Notes under the pieces: model-generated
Database searches by the model: none
What the model was told of the DNA's origin: nothing
What the model saw: only the letters and a program-made list of their open reading frames with translations
NCBI GenBank assembly: GCA_007922225.1
Contig: ML679966.1
Location: 40,329,943 to 40,393,942, forward strand
Source of the DNA: Emydura subglobosa
Lineage: Eukaryota > Chordata > Testudines > Chelidae
Direction: 5' to 3'
Length of the DNA: 64,000 bases
Part shown: positions 1 through 12,015 of the stretch, piece by piece
Position numbering within the stretch: the first letter of the stretch is position 1
How the letters are laid out: the number at the start of each line of letters is the position of its first letter
Program-made: the position numbers and the translations under genes

Positions 1-2453
1 GGCAGGGGTGCAAAACCATGCTATGAACTGCTACTAGCCTCTGTTTGCCAGAAGCTGGAAATGGGCAACAGGGGATGGGTCACTTGATGATTACCTGTTC
101 AGTTCATTACCTCTGAAGCACCTGGCACTGGCCACTGTCGGAGGACAATATATTGGGCTACTTGGACCATTGGTCTGACCCAATATGGCCGTTCTTATCT
201 TATTAATGCCCTGAACTTAAGCAATTACTGCAACAGAGTGGGAACTGGGTGAACAGCATATGCAAATAGTCAGAAGACAAAAACCTTTTTCTAAAAGTGT
301 CTTTCTCCAGTGGCATTAAATGCAACGATAACTTACCTAAGTACAAGCTTCATCACTGCAGAAAAAGATCACAATCAACCTATTAGTAGGAGAAAACTTT
401 TGTGGATCAGGCAAGTTAGAGGATCCTGATGCCATAGATGCAGTGCACTGACAACTAATACAAAACTGAACGTGGTGTTCACTGAATGAGAGGGACACCC
501 CTGCAGTCAACTCAGGAACTGAAGTCTAAAATGTTTAGAATAAAAGCTTTATTGTAACAACCCAAAGCCACTTTAAAAAAAGATACTGAGCCTTATTCTG
601 CACAGCACTAGTGGACATCAGGAATTCAGTCATTCTAAAGAAAAATAAAATCACTTCAAGAAGAGTAAAGTATAAAGCATTGTGCTATAGAACATCCAAA
701 ACAAAATCCTCTCAGTATTCCTCACCATTTTTTTCACTTTAATATAGCTCTATGTGATCTGATCATTAAGAACGAAAAACAAAAGTAACTTCTGAAAAAG
801 CAAAAAATCTGTTAGAAAAACTTGTCTGCATAATATGGAAAAATTGTGTTACATTGGTGCATGGGTCCATGATTCCAAAGCACAGGAAACAGCGTTTTAG
901 CTTGAGGATCAATTTTCACCCATGTGTGGTGAATTACGCATTTCAGCATAGAAAGCATGGCTCACTTGTTAGTTTCTCCTTTAGTATATTTGCTATTTCC
1001 CAATGCTTTTCCCCAGGGATCTTCTATTCTAGTCCAGATACATAGGTTTAATTGCTCCTATTGCCAATGGATGGTGACAAAATAGTTAAATCTTGATGAT
1101 GCCATCCCTTCTGCTTCTCTGAATTGAGGGACCCGGGCTCACAGAACTGCACTGAAACTAAAAAGCAGTACTAGCAAAACGTACAGCAATACAGAAACCA
1201 AAGTAAAACTTTATTTAACGTCATTTTGCCAAATTGCTGCATCATGGCAAGGGTCTGAACTTGTAATAGACTAAGTAAAAAAAGTTTCCTCTTCTCCTGT
1301 GTACAAGATCAAATTCCAGATGCTTGGAATCCTTGTATTGCTTTGGCAAAAGCAAACATGATCCACAAATTAAGGCCATAAGGGATTTGTCATCTAGTTT
1401 GATCTCCTGCATAACGAGACAGAATTTCATCCAGTAATTCCTGCATTAGGTCCATAACTTTGGTTGGGTAGAGCACATCTTGCAGAAAGACACCCAATCT
1501 TTATTTGGGAGGTATTAGTGTCTTCCAGAAATATGTAGCACCTTTCTACCATATGTCGTATCCAGCAAGCTTCTAAGGAAGGACACATTAATGCTCCAAT
1601 GGCAAGTTTAGTATTCCCACCACAGACCTTTGGTCTCTTTCCACAGAGACCCCATTAATCTGTTCAAGTGAACTGGAAAGATCCTTAAGTACAAGGGAAT
1701 GGTCTCTAAAAAATTTATTCTGTTTCCATCTACTTGCTGGGTAAGTACTAGCTCCAGGTTTGGGGACTGATATGAAATATAGGAGAGAGAAGAACTCGAA
1801 AGAAACTTTAGAACAGATTTGTTTAGAATGTCATCTGCCACTTTTTAATCTACTGTCACTCTTCCCAATGCCACACACATTGACACCAACATTTCTAGTT
1901 AATTGCAACCTACTATTCAAGCACAGCATACAGTAACATATGCTCAGGCTGCTGGCATTAAAAAAAGTCAAGGATTTGTCAACACAAGCCATCCATAAAA
2001 GACCAACTTTTGTTCAACACGAGTCTTCCATTTTTCCTAAACTACATCAAGTTTGTTTAAACAAATTACTGCCACATGACTGAACTGCAAAGATTAACTA
2101 TATCCAAATTTGTTACCCATGTTTCTTGTATGTTGTTTTAAAAGATTTCCTTATGCTTCATAGACAAAAATATTTGTAGACTGTACAATTTGGCAGTTGG
2201 GTGGTCTAATGGCACAGAATCAAGTCAGTAAGCACAGATAGAGGTAAAGTTGTATATGTTTTTTGAAACTTGAGTCTTCAAGGTTAGTTACATCATACCA
2301 ACTTATTGTGAGGCTACTTCATCTAAGAATGAAAACCATAGGATATACCAGAAGCATCTTAAAGGGGCACATAAGGATATGTACTCTGTGGACCTCTCTT
2401 TGTTATCCATTACCAACCATCTGAGGGAAAAACAAATTTAAAAAAAAACTCAC
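1..2453 (-). other. MTUS1: MTUS1 intron (left part, runs off the window)
   Basis: This stretch follows the donor of the exon ending at 2454 (bases read CTG|GTGAGT on the minus strand). I searched it for the next MTUS1 exon, which in the human protein opens the C-terminal coiled-coil part, and found no match on either strand. No recognisable repeat was seen either. The open frames of about 60-77 codons here look random in composition. Confidence 0.6.
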
Positions 2454-2504
2454 CAGAATTGAAAGCAGACAATAGATTTCGGGGTCCATTTAGTCCTGGA
2501 GTAC
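2454..2504 (-). CDS. MTUS1: MTUS1 coding exon (last one in window), 51 nt
   Basis: A short exon of 17 codons, bounded on the minus strand by a CATTGTAG acceptor and a GTGAGT donor, phase 1 at both ends. It encodes TPGLNGPRNLLSAFNS plus split codons. The core resembles human MTUS1 'PSRKNLFTALNA', the segment that follows the 'TPPKG' end of the preceding human exon. It lies about residues 914-931 of the assembled frame, just before the coiled-coil C-terminal part, which is outside the window. The exon is too short for a frame search alone; phase, both splice sites, order and similarity support it together. Confidence 0.85.
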
Positions 2505-3965
2505 CTACAATGGTCAGAGAAGATATGCATGTTCATAAATCTTAATGTATCTTAGAATGTTACAAGTTCCAGTAGATAGGTAAAAAAACATCTTCCCAGC
2601 CTCCTTTCTTGTGCCCTCCTTGAGTGGTGGCATACATAATTCAATAAGATTAATGCCAAAATTTGCTATAACAACATTAATATGCTGGTGAGATATGTGA
2701 GAAAAACCATGACAAAATTCCTGTAATTCTGAACAGTTTTATGGCAATCACTTTTAATTGAGATCATTAGTTAATAACTTGACCTTTAACTATCCTTTTT
2801 GTTTGTACTACCAGGGCTGTGCTTCATATAAGCCAAATAGTACTATTTTATTTTATCCACTTGAGGCATTTATCAATGAAGTGGTCAGTGGTAATTGTTA
2901 GCTATTTCATCTGTGGGCAGGGATTTCCATAAGCTTTTCAAACAGAGAAAAATGTTAACCAATGGTTACACACTAGAGAATGTAACCTTCCAAGTTAACA
3001 GGGGGAAAAAAGCTAATTTGCCTTTAATTAGTATGACCTAAGGACCACATAGCTGACAGTAACCTTTAGGGTAAAGTCTAATTAAATAGAACCATTATTG
3101 AAAACTCTTACATAGTATAAACTTAAAAATAAAAAAGTCACAATAGGTTATCCATTTTCAAGAACATGATTACTTGGTCCAGTTTGCAAAGATAAGAATT
3201 AAAGGCTCAACTCATCTGGATGTGCATAGGAAGTAGTAAAGTCACGAGACCTTACAAGCATATGCTTCAGTAACTAGGAGGCAACACAATTCGCACTGTA
3301 TCTTAACTACTGTACATTAGCCAGTGTCTGATGGAATTCAGTTTTAATTTTAAGCCCTTTATGAACTTTGTGAGTAATCAGTGAACACCTATGACAAGGT
3401 GTCAAATTTTAGAATGTTTCATGAAGCTTCAGATCTGTACTTCTGATTTATGTAGACGACCAACTAGATGTGTCCTATGAACTCAAAATCAGGATTAAAA
3501 AAGGTTAAGAGCCTCTGAAGCAGGGAGGTAATGGGAAGAGGCAGAGGCATTATTCTGGAAATAGCCAAGCTCAAGCTTTGGCAGGGACTTTAAATTAAAC
3601 TCCAAGAAGGGGCTAAATTAGGGCCTTATCTTGGATGTATACTCTAAGTAGGCATTATTACAATACTACTTATAAAACATTTGTTTATAAATGCAAATTT
3701 AAATGTAGATAAAGAGGTGACATTACATGCTCTTGAACCATTTTTTCTACTAACGAAAGGTTAGTATTTCACTCTGATGACAAAGAAAAGGTATCAGATT
3801 TTTGTATTAGGGACAGATTTGTGATATCAGTCTCCACTTTCATCGTTCTGAGCTATAGCTAATGTGCTCCTAGTAGTGGCAATCTTGAGCATTTCAAAAT
3901 TCAACAGCAGAATTCTCATTTAAGAAAGGGAGGACTGCAAAGTGTAAAGTAGTAAAGGAGTTTAC

Positions 3966-4070
3966 CCAATGACTGTTTGCCTCTTGGCTCACTGGTTTTC
4001 CTTGCTTGAAGCAATGGTCCAGATGATTTTGGTATGCATTGGTTCAGTGAAGCGGATTTGTTCTTTGTTC
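3966..4070 (-). CDS. MTUS1: Probable MTUS1 cassette exon, 105 nt, not in the human protein as recalled
   Basis: Minus-strand segment with acceptor TTTTTTAG at 4071-4078 and donor GTAAAC at 3960-3965. It is open throughout in the frame imposed by its neighbours and is phase 1 at both ends, so inclusion or skipping keeps the frame. It encodes about 35 residues rich in Ser, Lys and Pro, beginning TKNKSASLNQCIPKS and ending RKTSEPRGKQSLG, the same composition as the surrounding microtubule-binding region. In the human protein as I remember it, the flanking exons join directly. It could therefore be a reptile-specific or regulated exon. A chance open stretch is the alternative: 105 nt is short, and the +4 to +6 donor bases are not ideal. 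Confidence 0.6.
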
Positions 4071-5621
4071 CTAAAAAACCCAAAGACTTAGAATAGATGT
4101 TTAAATTTAAAAACTAGATCAGTGATAAGAAACTTGTCCAACTTAAAAAAAAAGTTAAGGTTACTGATCATTTAAAACTCTCAACTTACTTTTTTTTTAA
4201 AAAACCAATATGCAGTTACAAAGAGGAAATAGATTCTCAACTATAGTCCCCTGTAGAAAGATTTTAAGGTGGTAGAACAATGATTTAGATAAATAAAAGC
4301 TACTTCAATTTACTTTATTCACTTTATTGAAAATTGAGAGAATGGAAAAAATAAGATCATTTAACAGGTTTTTTTTAAAGTTACTGAAGGAGTGTTAGTA
4401 AACACATTTTCAGATATGTATTCCAAATTTCAATTTACCCTCTATTAGATCTAAATGTAGAAGTTGCAGCAAATGACAGCAAAAAAGTACAATCTCCAAG
4501 GCCACTGCCTTTCATACTTGAGTTACAAGTTATTTTATTGCTTGTCACCCTATCAAAGCCTTAATCAGTTCTGCTGGCTATTCAGTATTTTAAATACAAT
4601 ATTTTCTGTTGTGGTTTTTGTGAAATTTTCTTCTCCTTATTTCCCCTTTCCCTATCTCAATTATCTCCAATTCCTGCTTTTAACTGAAATACAATGAAGT
4701 ACAACAACTTTCCTGACTTAGATGTGTTGGAGTACAGTAACCCGTTAGCCCAAATGTATTGACAGAAGCATTCTAGCAATAAGTATTTTGGAGAAAGCTT
4801 TCCTGCCATCTTCCATTATGCCATTTCATTTTGGCCAGAGAACCAACTGGTACTCCATTCAGACCATGAATAGCAGCACTCCAGATGCTGTAACATACAA
4901 AGGAAGATTTAAGAAAAATATGCATCTGTTCAGGTGCAGTTTAGGGTTATGAATAGCACTATTACGCCCGAGTCTGGAAGTCTACACAGCAATGACACTA
5001 CCCCGCAGCCCAAGCCCCACAACCCGAGCTGGCTGGTAGGGACAGCCACAGGTTTTTCTGTTCTGTGTAGACATCTCTCTTTGCCCACTAGAGGACATGA
5101 ACTCTTTTCATACAAATTTATGCTTAATGTAAAAAACAAATGGTCTGCTCTCAACAACATGAAGGCAGAATATTATAGAATGTATAGGTTTTGTTACAGT
5201 CAGATGTGGTAACTGTTTGGTATAACTGAGTAGGAGATCAGATCATATTTTCCATTAGACAGCAAAAGTCTGATGAAGGTGGTGTGTGTTACTACTTTTC
5301 AATATCTGTTGGAAATGGAAGTAGTCTTAACGTCATTCTGGAGCCCATACTGTATATTAATGCATCTAGTGGACCACCTATCTCATTAGCAACTGCACGG
5401 CAATCCTGTGGTAACTGCAGCAGAAGTAATAATTTTTGCATGCAATATGTAATGTGAACAGCTAAAGAAAGACACTGTCATCATCCAGTTTTCCACAAAC
5501 TGACAACAATTGTTTCTTTGACCACTGCTTGATTGCCTCCCAAAGCAGTGGCTGTCATATAAAACAATGTAAGCTAGTAAATAATTACTTCAGCTTCATT
5601 ATGTAACAAAGATTCAGATAC

Positions 5622-5756
5622 CTTTTGGAGTGGTTTTTAAGGAGTACACTCTAGATCTGGGTACTGGTTTCAAAGAGATGGATCCAGAAGTGCCATTTTG
5701 ACAGGTAGCTTTTGAAGGCCTTTCTCCATTCTTGATGAGGATTGTGGCACTTTTAG
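5622..5756 (-). CDS. MTUS1: MTUS1 coding exon, 135 nt
   Basis: Forty-five codons, phase 1 at both ends, with acceptor GCAATAG and donor GTATCT on the minus strand. The product contains QNGTSGSISLKPVPRSRVYS and ends KTTPKG. This matches human MTUS1 'QNGSSGSFYLKPLVSRAHVHLMKTPPKG' in order and spacing. It falls at about residues 834-879, in the basic Ser/Lys/Pro-rich stretch ahead of the coiled coils. The polypyrimidine tract is unusual: a pure 20-base homopolymer whose end is 7 nt from the splice site. Confidence 0.93.
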
Positions 5757-5763
5757 CTATTGC

Positions 5764-5783
5764 AAAAAAAAAAAAAAAAAAAA
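5764..5783 (+). repeat. A20 homopolymer (T20 on the gene strand) at a splice acceptor
   Basis: Twenty consecutive A on the plus strand. On the MTUS1 strand it is a T20 run that serves as the polypyrimidine tract of the exon starting at 5756. Runs of this length usually vary between individuals. Confidence 0.9.
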
Positions 5784-8604
5784 CCACACACCACAACATG
5801 CGTTATATAAATATAACAATAGAGAATTTGCCTGTGACATTTAGCTAGATGTTTTTATAAAAACTAAGTCTCATGTGCAAGATACTGATGTCCTCTTTCT
5901 TATAACTTTAAGTAACATTTTATAATAAAATCACGAATACGGGCTTCTGTATTTCCATATTGTATACATGGATAAATTGGCAAAAAGCTTTCTCTGATAC
6001 TCACTAAGACTAGACTCATTGTATGCACTTCAAAGTCCAAGTTTTCAGAACTGTGCATGCAGCTTTGGTTTGCGCAGACAATACAAGTCAAGCAAATGCA
6101 AAAAAATCATATGCACTTTTTAGAAATTTGAGCCCATTGTTCAGACTAAGAAGTTATAGTTCAGTGTGATTCAGAGGTTATGATATTCTCAGTAGTGTAA
6201 AGTACTGCTCAAATATAACTTTGCTGTTATGTATCCAACTTTCATCAGTGACATACCCCCAAAATTGTTCTGTATAAACTAATGAGACTTAAAATAGCCA
6301 CACCAACTTCCTGAATGGCATCTTTTGACACAAGCCAAGGTGAATGCAAATTGACTTGTATTCCTAATGGCTCAAGGCGAATTGCTGAGATCAGCATCTT
6401 ACTGCTGAAATACTGCACTGTCCTCTATTTCCTTTGCATGCAATTACAAGGAAAAAACCACCTGGAATTCATATTTGCAAGACTTATTTACACACTTCTG
6501 TTCTCTATCTTTATTTACATCATAATACAATTTGCCACGTGCACACTACTGCAATTGCAAAAAAATCAAGGTGCTGTGACTCCAATTTTTCAATCCTCAA
6601 CCACATTTAACAGTGTTAATAGTTAACTCACATGCAAACTATGCTTTTCTTTTGTATTATACACAATTACATTATGCCAGAATTTCCTTAGAAGATAGAA
6701 GAGAGTCATAAAACTGAAGTACTAATTAGACTCAAAGGCAGCATGTTACTATCATAGGAAACTTAACCCTAAGGGAATCATGTAACAAAGGACAGCAACA
6801 GGAAGGTTGTATTTCATGAAGTTATTTTTACAGAAAAATATTAACTAATCCTATTAAAGACCAAGCTAAACAATTTGTCAGTTTACGTTAAACAGGACAA
6901 GGAGCATCTCAGCTTGACCTTTGACTGTCTCAGTGATCTGATAGTCAAGAATTTTAGATTTTGCCAATTATGATTTTATTTTTATGTCATCGTCTAATGA
7001 GCTAACTATCACATAAGGATAAGAAATACTGTCTACACCTCTAGCAAAAAAAGTGACTGAAATGGTTCTCTCTACAAGCTGGTTCAAAAAGTCAGTAAAA
7101 ATTTGCACTGCACAGAACATATCACATGTAATCCAAATATAATTTCAATCACAAAAATATTGAAGTCAAAATTCACTCTGAACATTTTTTGTAAATTTAA
7201 ATTAAGAAAAGCATTGTCCTGGGGAAGCAGCAAATTAAAGCATTTTATTTGATACATTTTACTAACTAGCAAGAAACCAAACATGCTTTTTATTTAAAAA
7301 AGGCTAATGACCTACTTCTTTTCCCAGTAAACGTGGCTAACAAAGGAATAATAAAAAAGCTGTAAGATCCCACTACCAGCAAAGTCAGTAAGGTAATATC
7401 ATAGTGGCTTCCTGAATCAGTCGATGGTGCTAGTGTAGAATTGATGAAAATATGAGGAGAAAAATCAGTTTCTGTGCAACTGCGGAGTCCTCCTGGTATA
7501 GTCATTTAAAAAGGATCAAAGCAAGCTTAAAGCCAGAAAGACTGCAGCCATGTTCACCCTCTCATATTCCTCATGCTTGCTCTTAGTGAATTAGAGTGGA
7601 AAGAATTGTAAGCTTCAAGGCAGAGGACAAAACAGATTAAACCAGCCTGCAAATCACGCTAAAATAGTCATCAGTTTGGATGCTTAATCTGAAAGGAATA
7701 CATCTCTTTGTTATCAACCGATGAACCTTTCTTTGTTATGAGAAAGAGGACAAAGCGTTTACAACCTCCTTAGGAATTTCAGACACGGTACTAAAATTGA
7801 ACAGCAAAAGTCAACATGGCTGTCAGGGCAACAGAACCAATCTGATTATAGGAGAAATGTGTTGCAAATTTTAATAAAAATACATATTCCTTTCAGCCCA
7901 TAGTAGTTTTAATTTTTAGGGGAAAAATAGCATCCTGCCCTAAAATTCCTGCAACTGATGAACAGTGGATCAACTAATGAAGATTTGTGTAAAGACAACA
8001 AGAGGTATAATTTAGACTGATAATTCATTCCAGATGAAATGATGATTTTAACATTTAAATTGTACATCCATATGTACTGATTATGTTTACTTTAGTAATC
8101 AAACAGTAGATTTCAGAACTTTCCAGCAAAAAAGCAATTAAATGTTTAAGTCTAATCTATATAGTACATTTCCAGGGTAACGTATGAATTATAATTAATC
8201 AAAATATGGGTACAAAGGGGCTCTGAATCATTGCTCTAAGTGTTACCATAAGCATCCAATTCACACTTTCTGAATTTCCTATTACACCACATGCAGAAAG
8301 CCCTTTCAAGGAAAGCATCCTGCTCAAATGCAGGAAGTTTTGGAATGCACTAAGAGTGTAGGAAGGTGTTTAAGAAATTTTTTTTTGCTAAGTCAGGCAC
8401 CAAGTCTCAAGAACTTTTAACTGAGAAGACTACAGGATATGCCTCTTAGGATGAAAGATTTGTAAAGATGCAAAACTCTTAAAGACCAAAACTAGTAGTC
8501 CACATTTAGGTGACAACCCCATTCAAACAAGTTTTTCCCAGCTAGAGATTGAAGGATTTAGTCCTGCAGAACAATTAACAGAGAACTCTGACAAAGATAC
8601 TTAC
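5784..8604 (-). other. MTUS1: MTUS1 intron, no feature recognised
   Basis: Intronic sequence between the exons ending at 8605 and starting at 5756. AT-rich. A 103-codon plus-strand open frame at 6315-6626 and shorter frames were inspected; they have no recognisable motif and look random. No transposon ends were seen. Confidence 0.6.
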
Positions 8605-8772
8605 AATTATTACTGAACGTACTTTGCTCACTCGGAGTGCTACTGATTGAAGAGATGCTAGGTGTTCTCCGAATGGGCACTTGTGATTTAATTAGTGATT
8701 TGCCAGAACTGGCCCAAGATACTAGAGAGGTTTTCACAGAGGCAAGCTTCCCCCGGGAAGAAGTTTCCACTC
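8605..8772 (-). CDS. MTUS1: MTUS1 coding exon, 168 nt
   Basis: Fifty-six codons, phase 1 at both ends, acceptor TTAACAG and donor GTAAGT on the minus strand. The product includes SRGKLASVKTSLVSW, then PIRRTPSISSISSTPSEQST and FSNN. Human MTUS1 has 'GKPTSLKTAQSSW' and 'LRRTGSTPSIASTHSELSTYSNN' in the same order, so identity is clear. Position is about residues 778-834. The many Ser-Pro and Thr-Pro steps beside basic residues fit a regulated microtubule-binding segment; that role is known for the family and not shown by this sequence. Confidence 0.94.
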
Positions 8773-10378
8773 CTGTTAATTTAGGGGGGAAAAAAGAGAT
8801 AGAACTTTAAAGTGACCCTTACTGTTTACTGCTGCTACAAATAAGGATGAAATATGGCCCAAACAATACACACATACATAAGAATTTTAGGCCACATATA
8901 TATTTCCATTAGAGGAGTGCAGTAAATAACCACCACCTTAAAAAGTTTACGCCCAAAATTTGCCTTACCCAGCAAAGACTGATGTAATACAATAAGGAAT
9001 TTATGATTGAAAAGTATTCAGTTTTATCTGTACATTATGGATAGAATGATCAAAATAGGATCTGCCCAGATCCATAAATCAGTGCTTTTGTGCAAGTGCC
9101 TGCCTTGGGAAGGTCAAAGTCCATCTTGCAGGACAAAGAGTTGTGTGTTTTAGTGCCAACATGTTTTACAGTTCTCTGCACTGGCAATTCCACACACTAT
9201 CTCTAGCTAAAAAGGCATTCTAAGAGATTCTTTCCTGTTTTTGAAGGCATAAGGAATCAGAAATTCTTCCCATACTAATGGCTGAAGCCTAATGTATGCT
9301 GATTTTCAGGTGAGGGACAAACACCAATAAGTAATTTCTTCTGCAAAGTGAGCTATATACAAGCAGAACAAGCACAGGCAATGAATAAGAGCAGCAAGTT
9401 CTACTGTATTTAAAATGATAGTTTAAAAGACTTCTGCATCTGCAAGACTAGTTAAATAGTATTCTCAGAACTTTGTTGCCATTCACAGTTATATTGGCAC
9501 AAAGATGTTTTTGCGTAAGTTACCAGGTGCTGTCAATTGAAGCTTGTAAATACAAGCAACAAAAGTGAAAAGTACTAAATATTACCTCCATTCTACCTAA
9601 AATAGATGAATGCCACTTTCATGACCTTTACTTTAGTAGTAATTTACAGGACAACTTCATTATTTAAGCCAGCAAATTTGCAGTTTCATATATGTTTAGT
9701 CAACTGGATTGCCAATCTCATTCCAGGAAAACTGTACTAACATGCATTCATATCCACAGGAGAAATTATTTACATCAGATTTTTCTTGTCCCAGAATTTC
9801 AATTAAAAATGGTATATTAAACTATTACTGGACTGTCATTTGCCAGATCTGATTAATGCCACTGTACATCTGATTTCAGGCACTGAGCTTGCCAAATCAC
9901 CTTTTAAGTAACAGGACAAGTAAGGTAACCTCTTTCTATGTAAAGCAAAAAAGGAACAAGAGGGAGACAATTAAATGATATTTTACAAGTATGAAGTGCA
10001 GAGATGCCTGTATCTGGATATTATAGTCACTAAAGTTTTGTCTCAATTCCTTTTCAGTGAAGTTGATGTAATCGCTTAGGCACGTTTTGTTTTATGTGCA
10101 GTGTTAAGATATAGCATATCAGTTTTACTTAAGAAAAAAGGACTTCCCTTTCTCTCTATCCACTTGCCACCAGCACCTCATTCAGATTAATATCATGTAT
10201 GAGACTCACAAAATAGTTTAGTTGCCATATGATTAAGCAAGGCATTTGTTACTTCAGTTTATTTCCTCTTCATTTTCATATAGACATGTTAATTTCTCCC
10301 CCTCACTCTTGGGCATAAATGACATCTTTGTAAAGAGACAAGATATGCATGAAGATCAAAAAAGCTTTAACAATGAGA

Positions 10379-10460
10379 GTTCTGTAGCACTTTAAAGACT
10401 AACAAATTTAATTTCTGCAGGCATAAGCTTTCATGGGCTGTAACCCACTTCGTCAGATTT
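10379..10460 (+). repeat. Interspersed repeat fragment common in reptile genomes
   Basis: The segment contains 'AGCACTTTAAAGACTAAC' followed by 'GCATAAGCTTTCATGGGC' and 'AACCCACTTCGTCAGA'. I recognise these three blocks as a very abundant dispersed repeat in turtle and other reptile sequence. I cannot name the family with certainty. Only about 80 bp is present. Confidence 0.6.
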
Positions 10461-11267
10461 AAGGAACAGGAAATCGGATACTATATGGATATTTAGGAAG
10501 GGAGAAGCTTCATGAATGTATTGGCATCTCAACATGACATATTACAATTCTCAACACCAGATGGTGCTGTAAGATTATACCCATAAAAGTTTCAAGCCGA
10601 AAAAGAATCAGTTCAACTGATTTTTGTTCATAAGCAATGTTGGCCTGTTTAATACTAAAAATTAAGTGTAGGTAAAGTAATTTATTCACTATTGAACCTA
10701 CACAAAGGAGTTATGAAGAGGCAGTTCCACTTATATATGCAAGTTACAAATGTGCAGCAGGACTTCATTAAATCACCCTGACCACTAAGATTCATTGCAG
10801 ATTAATGAATGTTGCAAATTAAATGAGTGACATAGTTGTAGTCAGGAAAAAACCTAGGTTTTACTACTTATTTTGACATGTTAAGTGCACATTTTGTAAG
10901 GGTAACTTATCTGAGTAAGATCTCACTACATCACTCTACTATTAAATTTGAGACATTGTAAAGAGCCAGGTTTGTGCAATGTATTGGTTTGCAAGTTATT
11001 GCAGTAAGGTAATGAAGTATTTAAGCAAGCACAGAAACATTTAAGATCCATTCATGAGTGTTTAGATCTTTTGTGGGTGTTTGCATGACACCACAAACCA
11101 CTGCCTGGTACAAATTGTGATTAGCTTCACTAGTTTTCATCTATACCAAACAGCTCCAAAACTGAGGAAAATTAAAGCCACAAAGCAACCTCTACCAACT
11201 TTGAGTAGTGCCCAGAATAACTTTTACCTCACAAAATGACTTGCTCTAATCCTTCTAGTACTATTTG

Positions 11268-12015
11268 GGTTCCGGGACATGGTGGAGAAGCCCTCTCCCA
11301 GACTAAGGGGAGGAGCTACTGAGCCCGGGACTCAACTGATTACTGGGGACAATGAATGAAAAAACCAGGAACGATCGTGAAGGTCAAAGGGCTAAACCGA
11401 GGGAACCTGAGGGGGACACTGAGCAGAGAACCCCAGACAGCGCCCACTGCTCCTCAAAAGTGGCTAATAAGTCAGCAGACGCGGCCCAGAGGAACTCTGC
11501 TTGGATATGTGATCAGACAGAGGAATGGAAATAGGCCCCACAGTCACAGAGTACCTCCTCAGCCAACATCCTCTCCCTGGTATTATAGATGGCCATCTTA
11601 GCCAAGGTGAGGAGGAGGTTGACGAGGAGATCACACAACTTTGTGGGGCCACGGATGGGGTGTGCACAGATTAGAAGGTGTGGGGAGAAGTGCAGCCAGA
11701 ACCTCAGGAGGAGGTTCTGGAGGATCCAGAATAGGGGCTGCAACTTGGCGCACTCCAGATATACATGCACCAGAGTCTCCCTTACACCACAAAAGGGACA
11801 TGTATCAGGCCGAGGGGTGAACCACGCCTGAGCTCACGGCGCCATGAAGGAGCCACCAGCTAATATCCCCGGTGGGCCGAGGAACCAAGGTGTAAACACA
11901 GACTGGCCCACCAGGGTTCCTCACCCTCGACAGGTGGTAAGACGTCCTGCCACTTGGTGTCAGGGTGGGAGACGAGGGCAAGGAAATGGAGTGTGGCACA
12001 TGAGCATATACAGAT
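11268..12015 (-). mobile_element. Non-LTR retrotransposon ORF2 C-terminal fragment (zinc-knuckle LINE)
   Basis: GC-rich island in an AT-rich intron. Reading the minus strand, broken frames give GDISWWLLHGAVS, then a frame change near 11815, then a cysteine motif CPFCGVRETLVHVYLEC (Cys-x2-Cys then His and Cys) and LLLRFWLHFSPHLL. This CxxC...H...C pattern is the zinc-knuckle found near the C-terminus of LINE ORF2 proteins; the style suggests an L1/Tx1-like clade, but I cannot confirm the family. The fragment is 5'-truncated, lacks the reverse transcriptase core, and is interrupted by frame changes and stops, so it is a dead copy. The plus-strand open frames here are shadows. Confidence 0.7.

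Noticed and set aside
6315..6626. 103-codon plus-strand open frame in an MTUS1 intron
   Set aside because: Hydrophobic and Cys-rich by base composition, with no homology recognised and no splice or promoter context.
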